Source of the DNA: a virus
Direction: 5' to 3' (one strand)
IMG/VR virus record: IMGVR_UViG_3300042560_001387
Location: 1-31,508 of that record
DNA: 31,508 bases
In this document: positions 1 through 6,218 of the stretch, piece after piece
Layout of the letters: each line of letters opens with the position of its first letter
How positions within the stretch are numbered: position 1 is the first letter of the stretch
Translations under genes and position numbers: made by a program
Notes under the pieces: model-generated
The model's input: the letters and a program-made list of their open reading frames with translations, nothing else
Database searches by the model: none
What the model was told of the DNA's origin: nothing

Positions 1-1276
1 GGTGCTTGGCGACGATCATCTCGGCATCTTGGTTGTCCGTGGAGTCGGCTCCACTGCCGGCCTCGTAGTAGCCCTCGCGGTGAAGGAGGACGATAATGTC
101 GGCGTCCTGCTCCAAAGATCCCGAGTCTTTCAAGTCGCTCATCTTGGGGCGGGTGTCCGTGCGCTCATCGGCCTTGCGACCAACTTGGGCGGCGGCAATG
201 ACCGGAACACCCAACTCCAGCGCCATCGCCTTGAGGCCACGGCTGACGGCGCTGACCCGCTCGTAGCTGGTGTTGTAGCCCTTGGCCTCCAGTAGCTGCG
301 CGTAGTCCACGAAGATAGCCTTGATGCCATGACGGCGGATGTCCCGGCGCGCACGGCCACGGATGTCCATGATGCTGGCGCCCCGCGCTTCGTCGATGTA
401 GAGGGGCTGATCCCCGAGCTTAAAGAAGTGGTTGCCGAGGCTCTTGGCTTCGACTTGGCTGATGGCGCCAAGACGCACGCGGGCGCTGTTGGCCCTCGCT
501 CTGGCCATGACGATGCGGTTGGCGATGCTTTTCTTGGGCATCTCTAGGGAGAACAGCAGCACAGGGGTTCCGGCCGCCGCCATGCGGTCGCACATATTGA
601 TGAGCAGCGCACTCTTGCCCATGCCGGGGCGACCGCCGACCACCACCAACTGGCCCTCACGCAAGCCGCCCGTCAGCACGTCGAGGTCGCGGAAGCCCGT
701 GGCCAACCCGCGCGGCTTGCCTTTGTTGGCAATCGCCGCCTCGATCTCCGCTGCGGCCTCGTCCACGACGGTGCCGACATGCACACTGCCCTGACTCGGC
801 CCGTCCAAGCTGATCGACAAAATTCTTTCGCCGGCTTCGGCCACCACTTCGCTGACGTTCTGCGCAATGTCGCGGCCCGCAGCGGCCATACGCACACCGG
901 CCTCAACCATGCGGCGGCGGGCGACATGCTCGCGCAATATATTGACGTAGTAGGACAGGTCGCGTGGACCGGCCATGGAATAGATTTCGGCCAAGGCTCC
1001 GGCGCCTCCGACGTTTTCCAATTTCTCCTGCGAGGAAAGATGCTGCGTGACCGAGATAAGGTCAGGCTGTCCGCCGTCTGCGCGGATGGCTTTGATCGCG
1101 GCAAGGATCGTGGCGTTGGCCGGGGTGAAGAAATGCTCGGCCGTCAATTCGTTCCACTCGTCGATCAACTCGCCGTAGCACATGAGTCCACCAAGGACGC
1201 ACTGCTCGGCAGCCGTATCGTGGGGCATGGCTTGTTGCTTTTTCATGCGCTTAGACGTGGGGCCATTGGTCGTCAT
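1..1276 (-). CDS. dnaB: Replicative DNA helicase, DnaB family (3' end cut by window edge)
   Basis: Unwinds DNA at the replication fork as a hexamer. The visible 425 residues begin with a DnaB N-terminal domain (PHDTAAEQCVLGGLM around residues 18-32), then a linker and a RecA-like ATPase domain. Walker A is GRPGMGKSALL with the lysine near residue 221. Walker B is IFVDYAQLL near residue 320, and a DnaB-typical EMIVAKH sequence runs off the window. About 30-50 C-terminal residues are probably missing. I chose the ATG at 1274-1276; an alternative in-frame ATG is at 1244-1246. Neither has a clear Shine-Dalgarno, so translation is probably coupled to the tiny overlapping gene upstream. It is the last visible gene of the leftward early operon, downstream of the initiator. 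Confidence 0.95.
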   Translation of the reverse strand, partial: MTTNGPTSKRMKKQQAMPHDTAAEQCVLGGLMCYGELIDEWNELTAEHFFTPANATILAAIKAIRADGGQPDLISVTQHLSSQEKLENVGGAGALAEIYSMAGPRDLSYYVNILREHVARRRMVEAGVRMAAAGRDIAQNVSEVVAEAGERILSISLDGPSQGSVHVGTVVDEAAAEIEAAIANKGKPRGLATGFRDLDVLTGGLREGQLVVVGGRPGMGKSALLINMCDRMAAAGTPVLLFSLEMPKKSIANRIVMARARANSARVRLGAISQVEAKSLGNHFFKLGDQPLYIDEARGASIMDIRGRARRDIRRHGIKAIFVDYAQLLEAKGYNTSYERVSAVSRGLKAMALELGVPVIAAAQVGRKADERTDTRPKMSDLKDSGSLEQDADIIVLLHREGYYEAGSGADSTDNQDAEMIVAKH

Positions 1277-1349
1277 TGCACGCGACAACGGCGACAGTCG
1301 CCAGCAGCGCGAGGAGAATAACGAACACGGTAAACTCGGTGGGATTCAT
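1251..1349 (-). CDS. Tiny membrane or lipoprotein-like peptide upstream of dnaB
   Basis: A 32-residue ORF starting MNPTEFTVFVILLALLATV. It is almost wholly one hydrophobic helix (residues 6-23) followed by a short polar tail. The end of the helix reads VVAC, which fits a lipobox, so it could be a lipid-anchored mini-peptide; a simple membrane peptide is equally possible. It overlaps the dnaB start by 26 bases. The nearest promoter-like sequence lies just upstream, with its -10 about 11 bases before this ATG, so this would be the first start codon on that transcript. An upstream ATG at 1359-1361 sits inside the -10 and is unlikely to be used. It could also be a leader peptide rather than a functional protein. 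Confidence 0.4.
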   Translation of the reverse strand: MNPTEFTVFVILLALLATVAVVACNDDQWPHV

Positions 1350-1360
1350 AACTGTGGGCA

Positions 1361-1389
1361 TTTGTAGATGAATGTGTGCGGAGTGTCAA
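1361..1389 (-). promoter_or_regulatory. Predicted early promoter P1 (sigma70-like)
   Basis: On the minus strand: TTGACA (1389-1384), a 17-base spacer containing GCACACATTC, then TACAAA (1366-1361; 4 of 6 matches to TATAAT). The 25 bases GACTGTTGACA-N4-GCACACATTC also occur at the promoter near 5350. The -10 lies about 11 bases before the ATG of the tiny ORF that precedes dnaB, so the transcript would be leaderless or nearly so. It would give dnaB a promoter of its own inside the early operon. Confidence 0.6.
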
Positions 1390-1619
1390 CAGTCTTTTTT
1401 CGGGGAATTTTTGGGGAACAAGAAGTCGTGGTTTTTCCACGCGCCGCGCAGGAGCTTGCGCTGCGCCAGCCAGCGGTCACACGCTTCGCCCACGGCTTTC
1501 AAGTCGGCGTCCGAGGGCCAGTGCGGTTCGGCCGCTTCGATGCGGTAGTGCAAGACCTCGCGGTTCATGCGCTTGGCGCCCTTGTCGAAGAACTCGCTGA
1601 ATTGTTGGGGCGAGATCAT
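1386..1619 (-). CDS. Hypothetical early protein, 77 aa
   Basis: I do not recognise this protein. It begins MISPQQFSEFFDKGAKRMNR, is mixed-charge and probably helical, and has a basic C-terminus (PKNSPKKDC). I chose the ATG at 1617-1619 because it overlaps the stop of the upstream zinc-finger gene in an ATGA junction. An in-frame ATG four codons further upstream is possible. Its 3' end overlaps the -35 region of promoter P1. Small and solubly predicted, it sits between a Zn-finger gene and the helicase in the replication operon. Confidence 0.7.
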   Translation of the reverse strand: MISPQQFSEFFDKGAKRMNREVLHYRIEAAEPHWPSDADLKAVGEACDRWLAQRKLLRGAWKNHDFLFPKNSPKKDC

Positions 1620-1870
1620 ACGATGGGCCACTCGCGCAGGTAGCCGAAGTCCCGAGGTTCAGTCACTTCGGTCACTTCGCCGCAGATGCCGCAGGTGCCC
1701 TCATGCCAGCAACTCACGCGGTCCTGCTTGGGGAAGCGGCCATAGGCCCAGCCACAGGGGCGGCAAATCCAGTCGGGGTAGGGGGGCGCCTTGCGGAAGA
1801 TCGCGTCGTAGTTGGCGCGGTAGGTCTCGCCGGCCACCGGACGCGGGGTGTCTCCCTTGCCGGCGCTCAT
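1616..1870 (-). CDS. Small zinc-finger-like phage protein, 84 aa
   Basis: Begins MSAGKGDTPRPVAGETYRAN, a start I associate with small phage early proteins (impression, not a search). It carries five cysteines: C36-x2-C39, C54, C60-x2-C63. Two CxxC pairs could bind one Zn ion, suggesting nucleic-acid or protein binding. No enzymatic motif is visible. It overlaps the gene on each side by 4 bases in ATGA junctions, so it is translated as part of the early operon. Function is unknown. Confidence 0.75.
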   Translation of the reverse strand: MSAGKGDTPRPVAGETYRANYDAIFRKAPPYPDWICRPCGWAYGRFPKQDRVSCWHEGTCGICGEVTEVTEPRDFGYLREWPIV

Positions 1871-2076
1871 CGCATGGCCATCGCTTCCTCGACGGCATCA
1901 TGCGCCTCGGATGCGATCTCGTTGTTCGGCTTCACGCAGCGCCCAAGGACGCGGATGAGCCGATTGTTGCTACGGATCAGCTCACGGACACGGTCTTCCA
2001 GCGCAATCTCGTTGTAGGCGCCGAAGTTCGTTCCGAAGCCGACGTGGCCTACGGTGTGGGTGGGTTCTGTTTTCAT
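1867..2076 (-). CDS. Hypothetical early protein, 69 aa
   Basis: Short, charged and predicted soluble. The middle segment (EIALEDRVRELIRSNNRLIR) looks like an amphipathic helix that could mediate oligomerisation. There is no recognisable domain. It overlaps its neighbours by 4 bases at both ends, which supports it as a real gene. Function is unknown. Confidence 0.65.
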   Translation of the reverse strand: MKTEPTHTVGHVGFGTNFGAYNEIALEDRVRELIRSNNRLIRVLGRCVKPNNEIASEAHDAVEEAMAMR

Positions 2077-2570
2077 AGGGTGATTTGTTCCTCCAAGAGC
2101 TGCCAGTTGTTCATTTCTGGCTTTGAACTAGGGCGCCAGTTGATCGTGGATTTGCCGCAGATGTCGTTCAGCGCCCAAAGAACGAAGGCGTCATGCTCCA
2201 GCACATACATGGCCAAGATGTCGAAATCCCCCTTGCCGTAGCGGGTGTAGCGCTTGCCGTAGTCTTTGGGGTTGGCGGCACACGACGGCTTCCCCGAGCC
2301 AATCATTATCTTCCAACACTGGTTGTCTCGCTGCCAAACGCCCTTCTTGATCTGGATAGTCAGCGGCGAGGCCGGCGGCTTCCAGATGCACAGGTCGGCC
2401 CGAGAGGCGTGCCCCCATGGGGCAAACGCTTTCCAGCCCCTTTTAACCACCTCTTTGAGAAAGGCGCTTTCCGCGATGTCGCCGGAATGATTGTTTTGCG
2501 AAAGGACTTCGGGGCGATCCGGCAGGATCGTCACGGCCTCCACGTCAAATAGCTCGACGCCGAAACTCAT
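2073..2570 (-). CDS. Putative PD-(D/E)XK-fold nuclease, 165 aa
   Basis: The arrangement resembles small PD-(D/E)XK nucleases. E34 lies in an N-terminal helix (GDIAESAFLKEVVKRGW). D59 follows in HASRADLCIWK, and then the QxK signature TIQIKKG (Q73, K75) in place of the classic ExK. A QxK variant is known in group I intron-type and some resolvase or repair members of this fold. In a phage replication operon, a recombination, resolution or host-DNA-cleaving role would fit; substrate is unknown. The ATG overlaps the stop of the initiator gene (ATGA). Assignment rests on motif pattern only. Confidence 0.6.
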   Translation of the reverse strand: MSFGVELFDVEAVTILPDRPEVLSQNNHSGDIAESAFLKEVVKRGWKAFAPWGHASRADLCIWKPPASPLTIQIKKGVWQRDNQCWKIMIGSGKPSCAANPKDYGKRYTRYGKGDFDILAMYVLEHDAFVLWALNDICGKSTINWRPSSKPEMNNWQLLEEQITL

Positions 2571-3325
2571 GCCGTGGCCAGCTCCTGCATGAGTTCCGAG
2601 AAGTCATCCCGCACGATCTTCACAATCTTCGGGGCAGGGGGCGCCATGCGCTGCTGCTTCGCGTCCTTGTCCAGCCAGACCTTCAAGCGCTGGCGGGTGG
2701 CCGTCTCGCCCTTGTTCGAACACCACGCCAGCAAATGTTCGAACTTCGCGCGGACGTTCACCCCACGGTATTGGGGGAGGGTGGCAAGGTGATCCAACCA
2801 GTCATCGTCAGACATGCCCTTTCCGAGAACGCTTTCTCGCGGCGCGGCACTTTTGGTTTGCCCATTGGAAGAAGAAGGTGGGTTAAGGGATTGGTTTGAG
2901 AATGGTATTGCGTTTGTCTTTTTTGCCTTGGCTTCAGAAGGAGAAGGAAAAGAATAGTTCTTTTCTGTTGGGGTGTCATCCTGACACCACCCCGGTGTCA
3001 TCGTGACACCACCCCCCGGTATCATTCTGACACCACCCCCCTGCTCGTCAGCGGCCTGAACAGGCAGTTGCCAAACACTGGCGAAGTTGCGCCCGTTCAC
3101 AATCCGCGAAGCTTCCATCAACTTTAGCTCGCCGGATTCTTCAAGCCGCTTGAGGCTTCGGGCAATCGTGCTCTTGGAGAGACGGGTCTTGCGCTGCATG
3201 GTTCCCCAGCTCCCAAAGCAGCGCCCGCTCTCGTCGGCAAAGTCGGCCAAAGCCAGAAGCACCAAGCGGTCAGCGCCCTCGGACTTACTACTGTTCCAGA
3301 CCCATGTGGTGGCGGCAACGCTCAT
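2567..3325 (-). CDS. Replication initiator-like protein with winged-helix N-terminus
   Basis: A 252-residue protein with an N-terminal helix-turn-helix domain (residues 20-72), typical of phage replication proteins that work with a DnaB helicase. The segment SKSTIARSLKRLEESGELKL is the recognition-helix region. Residues 96-119 are a low-complexity Gly/Thr/Pro linker because the DNA there is three iterons rather than protein-selected sequence. The C-terminal part (about 170-225) resembles a DnaD- or DnaC-like helicase-contact region by position only. Organisation matches lambda O: iterons inside the initiator gene and the helicase downstream. It overlaps the HNH gene upstream and the nuclease gene downstream by 4 bases each. 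Confidence 0.75.
   Translation of the reverse strand: MSVAATTWVWNSSKSEGADRLVLLALADFADESGRCFGSWGTMQRKTRLSKSTIARSLKRLEESGELKLMEASRIVNGRNFASVWQLPVQAADEQGGGVRMIPGGGVTMTPGWCQDDTPTEKNYSFPSPSEAKAKKTNAIPFSNQSLNPPSSSNGQTKSAAPRESVLGKGMSDDDWLDHLATLPQYRGVNVRAKFEHLLAWCSNKGETATRQRLKVWLDKDAKQQRMAPPAPKIVKIVRDDFSELMQELATA
2972..3034. repeat. Three palindromic iterons: probable replication origin
   Basis: Three 17-bp units start at 2972, 2994 and 3018 (22 and 24 bases apart). Each reads GGTGTCATCNTGACACC or a close variant: the arms GGTGTCA and TGACACC flank a 3-base centre, and each is followed by ACCCC. The third copy has GGTATCATT in its left half. A purine-rich and T-rich, less GC-rich stretch lies at about 2880-2970 beside them and could be the unwinding element. 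The repeats lie inside the initiator gene, and the 22-base spacing breaks the codon frame, so they are DNA-level sites rather than protein repeats. Confidence 0.75.
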
Positions 3326-3894
3326 ACCGTCTCCTCCTTGGCTTCAAGGACAGCCCTTCTAATGCCGCTGATGTAGCGGCCCATATTCACATCTAGCGCC
3401 GGACCAGCAGCAGTCGCCGCGCATGTCTGGTAAGCTGATTCGATCCAAGGATATACGACGCTTTCGCCGTGATCCTGAACATATCGAAACACAATCATCC
3501 CGGTTCTGCGATGCAAGTCATTGCACCCAGTCAGTCCGCACCAGAATTGCACCATGCTGCTTAACCTACGCTGACGAGCCTCGTTGGTTCTTGCGGCAAA
3601 CTCTGCGGCCATCTCTTGCTCCCGCATTTCCTGCTCCATGCGGAGGCGGTCTGTCTCTGTCGGGGCAGCGTGCTCAATTAAAATGTCGGCCTTGCCTTGG
3701 TTGCACTCAACGCAACAGGTGACAAGGTTGCTCTCGTCGCTGGTTCCGCCCTTGGAAACAGGGATGACGTGATCGAGAACAAGCGCGATTTCGTCAGACT
3801 GCCGTCCGCAATAACGGCAGGTGAACTTGTCTCTGGCAAAGATGGAGAAGCGCAGCCTCTTGCCCGTGCTCTTTCTTTTAGCTTTGGCGCTCAT
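3322..3894 (-). CDS. HNH endonuclease, 190 aa
   Basis: Contains a full HNH nuclease core: FSIFARDKFTCRYCG with C26-x2-C29, LDHVIPVSKGG with D41-H42, N56 in SNLVTC, and a second zinc pair C61-x2-C64. This ββα-metal fold cuts DNA. In phages it can be a packaging partner, a homing enzyme or a host-DNA nuclease. Here it is in the early replication operon, not beside a terminase. The start at 3892-3894 is preceded by GAGGAGGAG. A longer reading with 18 more residues overlaps the upstream gene and is less likely. The C-terminal 110 residues have no domain I recognise. Confidence 0.88.
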   Translation of the reverse strand: MSAKAKRKSTGKRLRFSIFARDKFTCRYCGRQSDEIALVLDHVIPVSKGGTSDESNLVTCCVECNQGKADILIEHAAPTETDRLRMEQEMREQEMAAEFAARTNEARQRRLSSMVQFWCGLTGCNDLHRRTGMIVFRYVQDHGESVVYPWIESAYQTCAATAAGPALDVNMGRYISGIRRAVLEAKEETV

Positions 3895-3896
3895 GG

Positions 3897-4337
3897 TTAG
3901 CTCCTCCTCGCATCCCTCGGCCCAAACTTGTGGGCGAACACCGGCCACGGGCCAACCATCGTCCCACTGAAAATCACCGTAAGCCGCTCATGCGGACGCC
4001 ACTTATGCCGATTGCGCACTTCACAGAGGCAGTCGCCAGCGTAGTCCTCCACCTTGATCCACATGCGGTTGGCGTTCTCGTTCTTGCCGCGCCCCGCCTC
4101 CTTCACCGCCACTGATGCCGAATACTCCTCAAACTTCTTAAAGCCAGCCACCGTATCGAACTTGCTCACTTCCGGTGCGGTCGTGTGCTCAGTCAATACA
4201 TCCGATGCCTCAGAGGGGCCTTCTGGCGCAATTGCGGGGGCTTCTGGGGGCTGTTCGTTAGTAGATTCTGATACAGTCTTGGCAGGTTCTAGCTTTCGGC
4301 CGATGCGGCGCAGCTTGGCTAATAGGTCTTGGCTCAT
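3897..4337 (-). CDS. Hypothetical early protein, 146 aa
   Basis: The N-terminal half is a Pro/Glu/Ser/Thr-rich, probably disordered region (residues 20-65). The C-terminal half looks folded (RMWIKVEDYAGDCLCEVRN, then RLTVIFSGTMVGPWPVFAHK). I do not recognise the family. Its stop is followed closely by the HNH gene, and its last codons contain the GGAGG that serves that gene. A 39-base gap separates it from the upstream HTH gene, with no clear Shine-Dalgarno but a CCCGAAT direct repeat. Confidence 0.65.
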   Translation of the reverse strand: MSQDLLAKLRRIGRKLEPAKTVSESTNEQPPEAPAIAPEGPSEASDVLTEHTTAPEVSKFDTVAGFKKFEEYSASVAVKEAGRGKNENANRMWIKVEDYAGDCLCEVRNRHKWRPHERLTVIFSGTMVGPWPVFAHKFGPRDARRS

Positions 4338-4376
4338 GGATTCGGGTCTATTCGGGTGGGTTTATGGGTGTGGGGG

Positions 4377-5138
4377 TTAGCTTTTAGTGAAAAATTTTTC
4401 GTCGTCGGTTGAATCTGGGTATGATGATCTAGAAGAAGGACGAACCCCCGCCCCCCCTCCATCAGTGGGGGGAGGGGGCGGTAGAAAACGGGCATCCTCT
4501 GGCTCAAAAACTGGCACACCATCCTCGCCAACAGTGACGGAACAGTCAGAAGCAGGCGGTTGTTCACCGCTTGCACCCTCTAGGGTGGGCGATTGTGTGC
4601 GATTGTGTTCTTTTGTGGCGCGCGTCTGGCCGGTGATACCCATTGCCGGGACAGTCTCCACAATCACAGCGTCCACCATATCAGACCATTCGTCCGCCGA
4701 TGGGGCCTGCACATGCTCGATGCGTTGGGTCGCCTGACCCGAGGCCAACAAACCCTTTTCCATGGCAATCGACGCGGCAACCGTCTTCTCATGCGGCTTC
4801 ATATGCTGCATGTCATCGAGCAGTTGGGCGGACAGCAGAGCGGAAAGGGTGGCGAAGTTCTTCCCGGCAATGTCTAGCGCGCGGGAAAGCAACTCGGGCC
4901 GGTTGCGGATGATCGCGGCAACGGTGTGGTGGCTTGTGTTATAGATCCGGCAAATTTCCGTGATCGGCATTCCGGCCGCGTGCGCTTGGCAAATCTTCTC
5001 TGCTTTCTCCTCGGGAACATGCAGTCCGGTGACATTCTGGATACGCACGGCGGGAACCTCTGCCGGTGCGATTGGCGCGCCAGCGGGGAAGCTGGTCTTG
5101 GCGTGCTTTCGCGGCTTGCCGGTGATGGTCTTAGGCAT
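4377..5138 (-). CDS. HTH-domain phage protein with proline-rich tail, 253 aa
   Basis: Residues about 40-85 form a resolvase/transposase-like helix-turn-helix (ICQAHAAGMPITEICRIYNT). A helical segment follows, ending in GLLASGQATQRIEHV, a signature I associate with small-terminase-like or regulatory HTH proteins of phages. The tail from about residue 165 is low complexity and includes a run of prolines (FLPPPPPTDGG). Likely a DNA-binding protein; regulator or small-terminase-like roles are both possible, and no large terminase is adjacent. The start overlaps the stop of the excisionase-like gene in a TAATG junction. Confidence 0.65.
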   Translation of the reverse strand: MPKTITGKPRKHAKTSFPAGAPIAPAEVPAVRIQNVTGLHVPEEKAEKICQAHAAGMPITEICRIYNTSHHTVAAIIRNRPELLSRALDIAGKNFATLSALLSAQLLDDMQHMKPHEKTVAASIAMEKGLLASGQATQRIEHVQAPSADEWSDMVDAVIVETVPAMGITGQTRATKEHNRTQSPTLEGASGEQPPASDCSVTVGEDGVPVFEPEDARFLPPPPPTDGGGAGVRPSSRSSYPDSTDDEKFFTKS

Positions 5139-5338
5139 TAGGCGGCCGCGCGATTGTTCGCACCGGGGATCGGTTGAAGGTTTGCGTTATGGAATCGCGC
5201 AATCTCTGCGGACGAAATGAGGGTGCAGCGTAGCGTTGGACGCGAGACGCGGATCAGACCTTTGCGAACGTAGCGGTTCAACGTGTTTCGATGAATGCCT
5301 AGGCGTTTGCATGCCTCGGAAGGTCTGAACAGTTCCAT
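5138..5338 (-). CDS. Excisionase/MerR-type HTH DNA-binding protein, 66 aa
   Basis: A single winged HTH of the excisionase type: ELFRPSEACKRLGIHRNTL, then a YVRKGLIR turn, and a predicted β-wing. Such proteins act as Xis or Cro-like regulators. It is the first gene of the leftward early operon and diverges from the RHH gene at 5461. I chose the ATG at 5336-5338 because the -10 of promoter P2 ends only 9 bases upstream; longer readings would start upstream of the predicted transcript start. It would be translated from a leaderless or nearly leaderless mRNA. Confidence 0.75.
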   Translation of the reverse strand: MELFRPSEACKRLGIHRNTLNRYVRKGLIRVSRPTLRCTLISSAEIARFHNANLQPIPGANNRAAA

Positions 5339-5347
5339 ATTGCTGCG

Positions 5348-5376
5348 ATCTTGTGCGAATGTGTGCAACATGTCAA
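5348..5376 (-). promoter_or_regulatory. Predicted early promoter P2 with operator-like repeat
   Basis: Minus strand: TTGACA (5376-5371), a 17-base spacer TGTTGCACACATTCGCA, then CAAGAT (5353-5348). In the plus direction the spacer shows TGTGC direct repeats 10 bases apart (5352 and 5362), one helical turn. It shares 21 of 25 bases with promoter P1 and 21 of 26 with a copy at 5852-5877. The ATG of the HTH gene lies 9 bases after the -10. A natural binding site for one of the two switch proteins. Confidence 0.65.
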
Positions 5377-5422
5377 CAGTCAATCTCAGGGAATGTGGGG
5401 CGATCACCCCATGTGATTTCCT

Positions 5423-5451
5423 TTGCCCTGTGCGTTGGTGTGTGGTCTTGT
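5423..5451 (+). promoter_or_regulatory. Possible promoter for the RHH gene
   Basis: TTGCCC (5423-5428), 17 bases, TCTTGT (5446-5451): weak matches (4/6 and 3/6). The spacing is ideal, and the -10 ends 9 bases before the ATG at 5461, the same geometry as the other predicted promoters here. TTGTGCTTGTGT overlaps it and recurs at 5843. No Shine-Dalgarno precedes the ATG. Confidence 0.35.
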
Positions 5452-5460
5452 GCTTGTGTT

Positions 5461-5772
5461 ATGAAAAAGCAGACAAAACAGGCGAATGATATTGCCATCA
5501 ACACAAGGGTCTCGGAGGACATCCGGGCCGCCGTCGATCGGCTTTGCCGGTCTGAGGGGGTAGGGATGTCCGAGGCGGTGCGGGAAGCGGTTTCCGTATA
5601 TCTCGCCCTTTACACGGCAGCGGGAAATCGGTTACTGAGTAGCCTAGAGCGGGACGCGATTCTTGCCCAAGTGCAAGCCATGTCCGGCCGCGTCCGCGAG
5701 GCAGTAGAGCAACCGGATTCCCGCCATTTACCGATGCAGCGGCGGGCGGCAGTGTATCAGAAAAAGGCTTAA
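5461..5772 (+). CDS. Ribbon-helix-helix (Arc/CopG-type) protein, probable repressor
   Basis: A 103-residue protein. Residues 9-50 fit the RHH fold: β-strand DIAINTRVS, helix A (EDIRAAVDRLCRSEGV) and helix B (SEAVREAVSVYLALYT) with the conserved turn between them. RHH proteins bind DNA as dimers and often recognise tandem direct repeats, which matches the TGTGC repeats in the adjacent intergenic region. It is transcribed away from the excisionase-like gene, so I infer the lysogeny repressor or another switch component. The ATG at 5461 has no upstream Shine-Dalgarno. The C-terminal 45 residues are helical with no known domain. Confidence 0.75.
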   Translation: MKKQTKQANDIAINTRVSEDIRAAVDRLCRSEGVGMSEAVREAVSVYLALYTAAGNRLLSSLERDAILAQVQAMSGRVREAVEQPDSRHLPMQRRAAVYQKKA

Positions 5773-5794
5773 ACGACCGTTTGATCTTCGCCAA

Positions 5795-5807
5795 ATTTAC
5801 AGAGTAA
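5795..5807. repeat. 13-bp direct repeat (partner at 9115-9127)
   Basis: ATTTACAGAGTAA occurs here, between the RHH gene and the accessory array, and again at 9115-9127 just before the attP-like region. The two copies bracket the small-gene array. The 9115 copy is part of a perfect inverted repeat; this one is not. Confidence 0.5.
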
Positions 5808-5851
5808 AACGAAAAAAGATGACTCACGACGAACTTTTTTCCTTGTGCTTG

Positions 5852-5877
5852 TGTGCGAACGAGTGCAAGCTGTCCAC
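5852..5877 (-). promoter_or_regulatory. Third copy of the operator/promoter sequence
   Basis: Matches 21 of 26 positions of 5352-5377, in the same orientation. Read on the minus strand it has TGGACA, a 17-base spacer with TTGCACTCGTTCGCA, and a poor -10. It could be a leftward promoter antisense to the RHH gene, or only an operator for the plus-strand gene at 5881, whose ATG follows 3 bases later. It holds the same TGTGC/AGTGC repeats 10 bases apart. Confidence 0.45.
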
Positions 5878-5880
5878 GTT

Positions 5881-6093
5881 ATGAATCACACACCACAAGA
5901 CGGGCGCGGGGATTCCGCCGCGCGCATGCAGCAACTAGAGCAATTTTGCACCGGGGCAAGCGGGCTTCGTGTTCACGCTCTCCCATTCTTCGGGACAACG
6001 CTTGAGCGCGAATCTGCAAGCGGTCCCGAGTTTATCAAGGTCACATCCGAAGAAGCGGCGGAACTTTCCGCGCGTCATGGATTCACCATCTAA
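5881..6093 (+). CDS. Hypothetical protein, 70 aa
   Basis: Begins MNHTPQDGRGDSAARMQQLE. The C-terminal part (EFIKVTSEEAAELSARHGF) looks like a strand followed by a helix. I do not recognise it. The ATG at 5881 directly follows the third operator copy and lacks a Shine-Dalgarno, consistent with a start near the mRNA 5' end. A reading from a TTG at 5845 would run through the operator and is less likely. First gene of the accessory array. Confidence 0.55.
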   Translation: MNHTPQDGRGDSAARMQQLEQFCTGASGLRVHALPFFGTTLERESASGPEFIKVTSEEAAELSARHGFTI

Positions 6094-6097
6094 CACC

Positions 6098-6178
6098 ATG
6101 AACCACCTCGAAACCCTCGGCGAAATCCTCGCCATCCTTCTCATTCTCGCTATGGGCGCATTGCTCTTGGCACTGTAA
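6098..6178 (+). CDS. Tiny single-helix membrane peptide, 26 aa
   Basis: Reads MNHLETLGEILAILLILAMG and ends ALLLAL, so nearly all of it is one hydrophobic helix. A start seven codons upstream (6077) overlaps the previous gene and is also possible. Such peptides in phages can be holin-like, toxic or modulators of membrane proteins; nothing here decides between these. It follows the previous stop by a few bases and precedes a long CA-rich leader. Confidence 0.4.
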   Translation: MNHLETLGEILAILLILAMGALLLAL

Positions 6179-6218
6179 GCACACAAACACAAACAAACAC
6201 ACACAAGGAGACACACAA

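Noticed and set aside
2-471. ORFs on both strands in this stretch other than the helicase frame
   Set aside because: They overlap the dnaB frame, which has all helicase motifs, and encode Arg/Ala/Val-rich sequence without domains; typical antisense or frame shadows in GC-rich DNA.
2972-3034. Short repeats as a possible CRISPR array
   Set aside because: Only three 17-bp palindromic units, 5-7 bases apart, with no unique spacers and no cas genes; they are iterons.
4377-4500. Proline/glycine-run region as a frameshift or sequencing error
   Set aside because: The C-run simply encodes a Pro stretch and both sides stay in one frame with coupled neighbours; no evidence for a broken gene.
5498-5827. 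Minus-strand 109-codon ORF opposite the RHH gene
   Set aside because: It mirrors the RHH gene, has no start signal, and its product shows no domain; although an antisense transcript is possible, a protein is not supported.
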